Assembly (NCBI GenBank): GCA_947624945.1
Contig: CANQMJ010000012.1
Span: 1 to 28,483 of the forward strand
Direction: 5' to 3'
From: an uncultured Clostridia bacterium
GTDB taxonomy: Bacteria; Bacillota; Clostridia; Oscillospirales; CAG-272
DNA length: 28,483 bases
How positions within the stretch are numbered: the stretch's first letter is position 1; each line of letters opens with the position of its first letter. A program made the position numbers and the translations under genes. The notes beneath the pieces are model-generated. The model was given only the letters and a program-made list of their open reading frames with translations. It searched no databases and had not been told where the DNA came from. This document shows positions 22,495-28,483 of this stretch, in pieces.

Positions 22495-23978
22495 AAGATA
22501 TGCGCGTGCTCGCGATGGATTACGGCGCGTCGTCGGGACGCGGCATCGTCGGCATTTACGACGGCGAGCGTCTTTGCACGGAGGAGGTCCATCGCTTTGA
22601 CAATAAGCCCGTTACGATGGCGGGGCGGCTGTTGTGGGACCTGCCGTCGCTGTACGGGAGCATAGCGCCCGCGCTGTCGGAGGCTAAGGCGCGGTTCGGC
22701 GGTGTGTCGTCGGTAGGCATCGACACATGGGGCGTCGATTACGGATATATCGACAAAAACGGGCATCTTCTGTCGCTGTCCGTCCATTACCGCGACAGCC
22801 GCACGGATAGCGTGCGCGATGAATTTTTCCGCGTGATACCGTGGGACGAGCTCTACTCGGTCACGGGCATTCAGGATCTTGCGTTCAACACGATATATCA
22901 GCTTTGGTGCGACGTGAAAAACGACAGTCATGTCGTCGGTGCTGCGGAGCGCATGATGTTCATACCCGATCTTTTCAATTATTTCCTGTCGGGAGAGATG
23001 CGCACCGAGTATACGATAGCGTCGACGGGTGCGATACTTGACGCGAAAACGAGAGGACTCGCGGGTGATCTTTTATCGCGTATCGGGTTTGAAGGCTCGA
23101 TGCTGCCGCCGCTGACGGAGCCGTCGACGGTGATAGGGAAGCTGCGCGGAGATGTGCGCGACGCTGCCGGAGGCGACGTCGACGTCGTGGCGACGGCGTC
23201 GCACGATACGGCGTCCGCGGTGCTCGCGGTGCCTGCGTCGGGTGTTGATTTCGTCTACATAAGCTGCGGCACATGGAGCCTGCTCGGGACGGAGCTTTCG
23301 TCGCCGCTGATAAACGACCGTTCGCGCGAGCTGTCGTTCACGAACGAGGGCGGAGCAGGCGGAACGATAAGGTTTCTCAAAAATATATCGGGTCTGTGGC
23401 TCAAGCAGGAGTCACGCCGTCAGTATGCGCGCGAGGGCGTGCGGTACACGCACGACGAGCTGTCGGACGCCGCCGCGTCGTCGATGTCGTGCAGGTACAT
23501 AATCGACCCCGACGACGACGCGTTCACGCCGCCCGGCAACATGGTGACGCGCATCGCGGACTATTGCGAGCGGACGGGGCAGGGACGTCCCGAATCGGTC
23601 GGCGAAGTCATGCGGTGCATATTCGATTCGTTGACGATGCGGTACCGCTGGGGAGTAGAAAAGATACGCGAGCTGACGGGTCGTCAAGCGTCGGAGATAC
23701 ACATTGTCGGCGGAGGAGTGAAGGAGTCGGTGCTTTGTCAGATGACGGCGGACAAGTGCGGTATCCCCGTTGTTGCGGGTCCTGCGGAGGCGACGTCTAT
23801 CGGCAATATCTGCTCGCAGCTTATAGCGAGGGGGGAACTGTCGGGGATATCCGAGGCGCGCGAGCTCGTGCGCCGTTCGTGTGAGCCGACGGTATACGAG
23901 CCGAACGTCGGCCGTCCAGACGCGGAGCTTGAAGACAGAGTTTATAATGAAGTTTTTTTGAAGCTCATAGAAAAATAA
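22491..23978 (+). CDS. rhaB: Rhamnulokinase
   Basis: FGGY-family kinase that phosphorylates L-rhamnulose to L-rhamnulose 1-phosphate, the second step of rhamnose use. The 495-aa product has the N-terminal phosphate-binding DYGASSGRGIVG (10-21), GIDTWGVDYGYID (about 76-88), THDTASAV-like ASHDTASAVLAVP and the C-terminal IHIVGGGVKESVLCQMTAD ATP-binding block. ATG 22491 overlaps the preceding stop and is chosen over the ATG three codons later. It precedes rhaA by 17 nt. No rhamnulose-1-phosphate aldolase (rhaD) gene lies in the window, so the pathway must be completed elsewhere. Confidence 0.93.
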   Translation: MKDMRVLAMDYGASSGRGIVGIYDGERLCTEEVHRFDNKPVTMAGRLLWDLPSLYGSIAPALSEAKARFGGVSSVGIDTWGVDYGYIDKNGHLLSLSVHYRDSRTDSVRDEFFRVIPWDELYSVTGIQDLAFNTIYQLWCDVKNDSHVVGAAERMMFIPDLFNYFLSGEMRTEYTIASTGAILDAKTRGLAGDLLSRIGFEGSMLPPLTEPSTVIGKLRGDVRDAAGGDVDVVATASHDTASAVLAVPASGVDFVYISCGTWSLLGTELSSPLINDRSRELSFTNEGGAGGTIRFLKNISGLWLKQESRRQYAREGVRYTHDELSDAAASSMSCRYIIDPDDDAFTPPGNMVTRIADYCERTGQGRPESVGEVMRCIFDSLTMRYRWGVEKIRELTGRQASEIHIVGGGVKESVLCQMTADKCGIPVVAGPAEATSIGNICSQLIARGELSGISEARELVRRSCEPTVYEPNVGRPDAELEDRVYNEVFLKLIEK

Positions 23979-23995
23979 ATAAAAAGGAGAGATTT

Positions 23996-25237
23996 ATGGA
24001 CTACAAGGGAGCGGTTGAATATTACGCGCAGTACGGCGTCGACGTTGAGGCGGCGATAGCGCGCACAGCGTCAATACCGGTGTCGATGCACTGCTGGCAG
24101 GGCGACGACGTGCGCGGATTTGAAAATCCCGACGGCGAGCTGACGGGCGGCATTCAGACGACGGGCAATTATCCCGGTCGGGCTAAGACGATAGGTCAGC
24201 TAAGAGCTGATTTTGACAAGGCTGCGAGTCTGATACCGGGCAAAAAGCGCATCAATCTGCACGCCATCTACCTTGACGCCGACGGCGAAAAGGTCGGAAG
24301 ATGCGATATCGAGCCGAAGCATTTCGATTCGTGGATATCGTGGGCGAGAGAGCGCGGACTCGGCATCGACTTCAATCCGACGTGCTTTTCGCATCCGATG
24401 AGCGAGTCGGGGCTGACGCTGTCGTCGCCGGATAAGGCTGTGCGCGATTTCTGGATAGAGCACTGCAAGCGCTCGCGCAATATCGCGGAGCATATCGGAA
24501 AAGAGCTCGGCGAGACTGTCGTCACGAACTATTGGGTGCCGGACGGTATGAAGGATACGCCCGCGGACAGGCTTGCCATGCGCGAGCATCTGCGCGATTC
24601 GCTCGACGAGATATTCGCGCGCCCGGTAGACAAAATGTACAACAAGGACGCCGTCGAGGGCAAGGTATTCGGAATAGGCGCCGAGTCGTTCACGACGGGC
24701 AGCAATGACTTTTATCTCGCGTATGCGATAAGCAGGGGCGTTTTGTGGACGCTCGACGCCGGTCACTTCCATCCGACGGAGTTCATTTCGGATAAGATAA
24801 GTACGGCGCTTGCGTTCATGCCGGAGATACTGCTCCACGTGTCGCGCCCGGTCCGCTGGGATTCCGACCACGTCGTAACGTACGATGACGAGCTTCGCGC
24901 CATCGCATGCGAGATACTGCGCGCGAATGCGGACGGGAGAGTACACATCGGGCTCGACTTCTTTGACGCGTCGATAAACCGTGTCGCGGCGTGGGTCATC
25001 GGCACGCGCAATATGCAGAAGGCGCTTTTGTACGCGGCGCTCGAGCCGTCCGCGATGCTTGCGGAATATGAGCGTGACGGCGACTACACGTCGCGTCTCG
25101 CGCTGATGGAGGAGATCAAGACGTTCCCGTTCGCGGAGGTATGGGCGCACTACTGCGAGATGCAGGGCGTGCCGTCTGACGGCAAATGGCTCGACGAGGT
25201 GCGCGAGTATGAAAAAAAGATACTCACCGAAAGATAA
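23996..25237 (+). CDS. rhaA: L-rhamnose isomerase
   Basis: Metal-dependent isomerase converting L-rhamnose to L-rhamnulose. The 413-aa length is normal. It shows SIPVSMHCWQGDDVRGFE (26-43), LTGGIQTTGNYPG (49-61), INLHAIYLD (86-94), NPTCFSHP (127-134), TNYWVPDG (177-184), the metal residues around Glu230 (GAESF), Asp254-His257 (LDAGHFHPTE), RWDSDHV (287-293) and GLDFFDASINR (319-329). A clear GGAG lies 6-7 nt before the ATG. It is co-directional with rhaB and the GH43 gene, 12 nt before the latter. Together they form a catabolic unit for L-rhamnose released from pectin or surface glycans. Confidence 0.96.
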   Translation: MDYKGAVEYYAQYGVDVEAAIARTASIPVSMHCWQGDDVRGFENPDGELTGGIQTTGNYPGRAKTIGQLRADFDKAASLIPGKKRINLHAIYLDADGEKVGRCDIEPKHFDSWISWARERGLGIDFNPTCFSHPMSESGLTLSSPDKAVRDFWIEHCKRSRNIAEHIGKELGETVVTNYWVPDGMKDTPADRLAMREHLRDSLDEIFARPVDKMYNKDAVEGKVFGIGAESFTTGSNDFYLAYAISRGVLWTLDAGHFHPTEFISDKISTALAFMPEILLHVSRPVRWDSDHVVTYDDELRAIACEILRANADGRVHIGLDFFDASINRVAAWVIGTRNMQKALLYAALEPSAMLAEYERDGDYTSRLALMEEIKTFPFAEVWAHYCEMQGVPSDGKWLDEVREYEKKILTER

Positions 25238-25249
25238 GGGGGTAAGATA

Positions 25250-26953
25250 ATGAAAAACAGACGTTTTCTGACTCTTGTGTCGGTCTTGCTGCTTCTGTCG
25301 TTCGTGCTCGGGCTCGTCTCGTGCACAAAGACGGACGGCGAAAAGTCGGACGGCACGGGAACGAGCGCAGGGACTGCTGCCGGTACATCGTCCGATACTG
25401 CCGAAGTCACAGTCGGCGACACGTCGGCGGGTACGCCGTCGTATACGATACCCGAATATGAGCCGCTCAAATATTCGGGACGCAAGATCAGGACGAAGCG
25501 CGTGTCGGTGCATGACCCGAGCGTCGTATATGACAGTACGAACGGGAAATATTATTTGTTCGGTTCACATAAGGCGTGGGCGGTGAGCGACGACCTTGCG
25601 AGCTGGAACACGTTTTCGATGCCGTCGCTCGAAAAGCGAAACGTTCGGGTGTTCAAGGACAGCATAGCGTGGTCGAAGCACGGAAATTCAAACTATGACG
25701 TAGAGGGCAACATGTGGGCGCCCGACGTTATCTACAACGAGGCGATGGGCAAGTGGTGCATGTACATGTCCATCAACGGCGACAACTACTATTCCTCGAT
25801 AGTACTTTTGACGTCGGACACTATCGACGGCGAATACGAGTACGTCGGTCCGATAGTGTATTCGGGATTCATTGACAACGAGCAGCTCGCCGAGACGAAT
25901 TTCACAGAGGTGACGGGCGACACCGACATCAAGCGCTACCATATAGGCAAGAGCTGGAATGCGTCGTACGGTCCGAACGCCATCGACCCGTGCGTACTCT
26001 ATGATAAAGACGGTCAGCTTTGGATGTCGTACGGCTCGTGGTTCGGCGGCATATTTCTGCTCAAGCTCGACAACAACACCGGTTTACGTGACTTGACGCA
26101 GAAATACGAGACTAAGACCGGCGTGTCGGACAAGTATTTCGGCTTAAGGATATCGGGCGGTTACGGCGGTACGGGTGAAGGCTCGTATATCGTATGGGAC
26201 CCGGTCGCGGGATATTATTACCTCTATATGTCATATTGCGGACTTGACGCGACAGACGATTTCTCGGGTTACCATATCAGACTGTTCCGTTCGGAGAATA
26301 TTGAGGGTCCGTACGTCGACTCGATGGGCAACGGCGCGATAGTCAAAAAAGAGGGAGATTCTCAGTCGCAGAAGGGGATCAAGCTGTTCGGCAACTACTC
26401 GTTCTCCTCGCTTAAAGGAAACGGCGAGAACAGTGAGAACGGCTACATGTCGGGCGGTCACAACTCCGCGTTCATAGACTCCGACGGTCAGCATTATCTC
26501 GTATATCATACGCGCTTCAACGTCGGTCAGGAATGGCACGAGGTCAGGGTTCATCAGCAGTTCATGAACGAGGACGGGTGGCCGGTCACGGCGGTCTACG
26601 AGTTTCAGGGCAGCGTCATATCCGAGAGCGGTTATTCGACAGAGGAGATCGCGGGCGATTACGAGTATGTCGACCACGGCATCGACGCGACGACGCGTAA
26701 GACGGGCATGCTTCCGATACGGAATCTCACGCTCAACGCAGACGGCACGATAACGGGCGATGCCGAGGGCACGTGGGATCAGCATACGGGAAGTGACGGC
26801 AAGGGCTACTATGTGACGATGAAGATAGGAAGCTCCGAATATAAGGGCGTATTCTTCAAGCAGTACGACGAGTCGAAGCAGCATAATGAGGTCATGACGT
26901 TCACGCTTATCGGCAATAACGATCATTCGATATGGGGCAGCAAGGTCGGATAA
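25250..26953 (+). CDS. GH43 arabinan endo-1,5-alpha-L-arabinosidase lipoprotein
   Basis: Secreted, lipid-anchored glycosidase that cuts alpha-1,5-arabinan side chains of pectin. The 567-aa product has a signal peptide with a lipobox ending at Cys25, a Thr/Gly/Ser-rich linker (26-66), then a five-bladed propeller of family 43. Likely catalytic residues: Asp89 (SVHDPSVVYD), Asp246 (AIDPCVLYD) and Glu310 (YGGTGEGSYIVWDP). The SGGHNSAFIDSDGQHYLVYHTRF block is typical of arabinanases. A C-terminal lipocalin-like GH43_C domain (about 462-567) follows. GGGGG lies 7 nt before the ATG. It ends the operon and is followed by a 15-bp terminator. Confidence 0.92.
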   Translation: MKNRRFLTLVSVLLLLSFVLGLVSCTKTDGEKSDGTGTSAGTAAGTSSDTAEVTVGDTSAGTPSYTIPEYEPLKYSGRKIRTKRVSVHDPSVVYDSTNGKYYLFGSHKAWAVSDDLASWNTFSMPSLEKRNVRVFKDSIAWSKHGNSNYDVEGNMWAPDVIYNEAMGKWCMYMSINGDNYYSSIVLLTSDTIDGEYEYVGPIVYSGFIDNEQLAETNFTEVTGDTDIKRYHIGKSWNASYGPNAIDPCVLYDKDGQLWMSYGSWFGGIFLLKLDNNTGLRDLTQKYETKTGVSDKYFGLRISGGYGGTGEGSYIVWDPVAGYYYLYMSYCGLDATDDFSGYHIRLFRSENIEGPYVDSMGNGAIVKKEGDSQSQKGIKLFGNYSFSSLKGNGENSENGYMSGGHNSAFIDSDGQHYLVYHTRFNVGQEWHEVRVHQQFMNEDGWPVTAVYEFQGSVISESGYSTEEIAGDYEYVDHGIDATTRKTGMLPIRNLTLNADGTITGDAEGTWDQHTGSDGKGYYVTMKIGSSEYKGVFFKQYDESKQHNEVMTFTLIGNNDHSIWGSKVG

Positions 26954-26980
26954 GACGTAAGGCACATACATATAATGATT

Positions 26981-27022
26981 CGGGCATGGCGGTGAGGTTT
27001 CACCGCCATGCCCGAGGCTTTT
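26981..27022 (+). terminator. Strong terminator of the rhamnose/arabinan operon
   Basis: A perfect 15-bp stem, CGGGCATGGCGGTGA (26981-26995) with its complement (27000-27014), loop GGTT, then AGGCTTTTTG. It lies 27 nt after the GH43 stop and 11 nt before the stop of the convergent membrane gene, so it may serve both. Confidence 0.93.
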
Positions 27023-27033
27023 TGTTGATGATA

Positions 27034-27723
27034 TTATGTTAAGCCTGCGTCTTTACTGCGTCCGCGGATCGCGGCGAGCACGATATACACGATGAAGTAT
27101 ACGATGACGGCGTCGACGGCGATCTCGCCGTAGGAAGTGAGGATCGATTTTATCTGCTCATTCGTGAGCGATGTGCCGTATTTAATGATGCCGGAAATAT
27201 TGGCGTAAATCTCGTTTATCAGATACGGCAGAAGCCGTATAACCGAGGCTGTCGCCATTTTGACCGGCACGGCATGGCGCCGACCGAACAGCGGCGCGGG
27301 AGTGCCGTTCGGCAGCGAGCGCGTGAACATTTCGGCAAATACGGCGGTGATGCCGTATGCGAGCGCACGCGCGAGCAGATTTGCGAGCAGATAGAGTGTA
27401 AGATATCCGATGCCGCCGACGTCGATATTGCCGATAGAAATGTCGATAGCGGCGGCTGCTGCATAGTCGAGCGCGGCGAGCGCCGTCACGAGCAGAAGCG
27501 CCGTGCGTGCCGCTTTGCGGTCGTTTGTGAAGTAGAGCACAGTCGCGGCTCCGCACGCGTAAAAAGCGCTGTCGAACATGAATACTGTCGTGCGCAGTAT
27601 ATACGATAGAGCACCGCTGTCGTCGCCGACCTCGCCGTATGCGACGGACAGCACGCGCGACGTGAGCATGACGCATAGCGTTATAAGCAGTCCGCGCCCA
27701 AGCGCGGATCGTTTTTCTTTCAT
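27034..27723 (-). CDS. Multi-pass membrane protein of unknown function
   Basis: A 229-aa protein with about five to six hydrophobic segments (near residues 10-28, 42-65, 73-93, 104-130, 155-175 and 200-220), no signal peptide and no catalytic motif I can name. The N-terminus is basic (MKEKRSALGRG). I do not recognise the family; it may be a clostridial lineage-specific integral membrane protein. GAGG lies 9 nt before the ATG. It is convergent with the GH43 gene and divergent from the M14 peptidase. Base composition is host-like. Confidence 0.75.
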   Translation of the reverse strand: MKEKRSALGRGLLITLCVMLTSRVLSVAYGEVGDDSGALSYILRTTVFMFDSAFYACGAATVLYFTNDRKAARTALLLVTALAALDYAAAAAIDISIGNIDVGGIGYLTLYLLANLLARALAYGITAVFAEMFTRSLPNGTPAPLFGRRHAVPVKMATASVIRLLPYLINEIYANISGIIKYGTSLTNEQIKSILTSYGEIAVDAVIVYFIVYIVLAAIRGRSKDAGLT

Positions 27724-27755
27724 TCCGTAAAGCCTCTTGATCCTTGATTTTCTCT

Positions 27756-27764
27756 ATTTTACCA
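27756..27764 (-). promoter_or_regulatory. Extended -10 promoter element of the membrane gene
   Basis: On the minus strand, TGGTAAAAT (27764-27756) is an extended -10 about 33 nt before the ATG. The expected -35 region reads TTTATT, which is weak. The remaining gap to the M14 gene (27765-27855) is AT-rich and shows no convincing promoter on the plus strand. Confidence 0.45.
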
Positions 27765-27855
27765 TAAGCGAACAAAAAAATAAAGCATTTTTGCATGATA
27801 CATTTCCGCGAAAAGACATATATATGATAGTAAAAAGACGAAAGCGAGGATTTTT

Positions 27856-28483
27856 ATGGATAAACTGAATCTCGATCCGCCGATAGTGCCGCTCGACGGC
27901 GATGTCGACCATGCGATCGTGGGGGAGTTCATAGACGAGATGTGCAGGCGGTATGATTTTGTCGAGCGCGTCATCGTCGGTAATTCGATACGCGGGCGTG
28001 AGCTTTACTGTGTGAGGCTCGGCAGGAGCGACGCGGCGCCGATACTGTATATCGGTGCGCACCACGGTATGGAGAGGCTCACGTCGGCGCTGCTTTTGCG
28101 GTTCATCAACGAATACTGTGAGTCGTACCGCGCAGACGGCAGGATGTACGGCATGTCGATGCGGTATCTTTTTTCGGAGAGATGCATATACATACTGCCT
28201 ATGCTCAATCCCGACGGAGTTGAGATATCTCTGCATGGCGCGGACAGGGAAAGCCCGCTCTATGAGCGTCTTATTAAGATGAACGGCGGCGATGATTTTA
28301 CGCATTGGCAGGCGAATGAGCGCGGCGTCGACCTCAATCACAATTACGACGCGGGCTTTGCCGAATATAAGCTGCTCGAACAGCGGCTCGGCATATGCGG
28401 CGGCGCGACGAAGTACAGCGGCGAATACGCCGAGTCGGAGCCGGAGACAGCGTCGCTGTGCAGGCTCGTGAGGACTGTCGAGC
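27856..28483 (+). CDS. M14-family zinc carboxypeptidase-like protein (3' end cut by window edge)
   Basis: Metallopeptidase of the carboxypeptidase A superfamily; in Firmicutes such enzymes often cleave peptidoglycan stem peptides (gamma-D-Glu-diamino acid) or other peptides. The visible 209 residues start at ATG 27856 with GAGGA 5 nt upstream. The zinc motif HGME (His70, Glu73) sits in YIGAHHGMERLTS; ILPMLNPDGVEIS (113-125) and RGVDLNHNYDAGF (156-168) are the classic substrate-binding blocks. The second zinc His is expected past the window end. No signal peptide is present, so it is predicted to be intracellular or, in sporulation, to act within the forespore or mother cell. It is divergent from the membrane gene. 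Confidence 0.88.
   Translation, partial: MDKLNLDPPIVPLDGDVDHAIVGEFIDEMCRRYDFVERVIVGNSIRGRELYCVRLGRSDAAPILYIGAHHGMERLTSALLLRFINEYCESYRADGRMYGMSMRYLFSERCIYILPMLNPDGVEISLHGADRESPLYERLIKMNGGDDFTHWQANERGVDLNHNYDAGFAEYKLLEQRLGICGGATKYSGEYAESEPETASLCRLVRTVE

Noticed and set aside
24200..25513. Long minus-strand ORF (437 codons) opposite rhaA
   Set aside because: Antisense shadow crossing the rhaA/GH43 boundary; no domain recognisable.
26971..26976. TATAAT just after the GH43 gene
   Set aside because: No -35 partner and it points straight into a terminator and a convergent gene.
27781..27855. Sporulation-type (sigma-F/G/E/K) promoter before the M14 gene
   Set aside because: Partial matches such as GCATG and TATGATA occur, but the spacing is wrong for each sigma factor tested by eye.

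Overview
The window looks like a contiguous stretch of a moderately GC-rich chromosome from a Clostridia-class Firmicute, probably an anaerobic, gut-type, spore-forming lineage. The evidence is the Firmicute-specific set RbgA, MutS2, RecO, YlbJ, YqfC and YqfD, the gene order yqfC-yqfD-phoH-ybeY-era-recO, lipoprotein-type secreted glycosidases, strong Shine-Dalgarno sequences and sigma-A promoters. No IS element, CRISPR array, tRNA or rRNA is visible. Both ends cut a gene: rnhB on the left and an M14 peptidase on the right.

Left part (1-9.4 kb): a leftward operon lepB-rbgA-rnhB runs from a promoter at 2140-2168. rplS (L19) is divergent to it, with its own promoter, a structured leader and a terminator. 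Next come a GHL10-type lipoprotein, a convergent TtcA-like PP-loop protein, a signal-less amidase with a strong terminator, and then leftward ligA and guaB. The guaB product is the unusual Tritrichomonas-foetus-type IMP dehydrogenase. A nested palindromic element lies between ligA and guaB.

Middle (9.6-12.4 kb): a leftward unit reads, in order of transcription, promoter, 66-aa four-cysteine protein, 24-codon small ORF, mgtE (Mg2+ channel), DUF4375-like protein, orphan protein. The small ORF ends inside one arm set of three mutually exclusive repeats just upstream of mgtE. This is the layout of a leader-peptide-controlled attenuator, and no M-box riboswitch is recognisable. I consider it the most interesting candidate system in the window. 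The last two genes are markedly AT-rich and look acquired.

Right-centre (12.3-20.8 kb): sporulation genes ylbJ (leftward) and yqfC-yqfD (rightward) diverge from a 67-bp gap holding a sigma-E-like promoter. They are followed by phoH, and then, from a near-consensus sigma-A promoter with two dyads, ybeY-era-recO-mutS2. pgpH/yqfF, dgkA and cdd, which often sit in this cluster, are missing.

Right part (20.8-28.5 kb): only 28 bp after mutS2 and without a visible terminator or promoter comes a sugar operon: two TIM-barrel isomerase/epimerases, rhamnulokinase, L-rhamnose isomerase and a GH43 arabinanase lipoprotein, closed by a 15-bp-stem terminator. Together this suggests use of rhamnose- and arabinan-bearing pectin (RG-I type). 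The window ends with a leftward multi-pass membrane protein of unknown function and a divergent M14 carboxypeptidase-like gene. All assignments are by reading the sequence; no database search was run.
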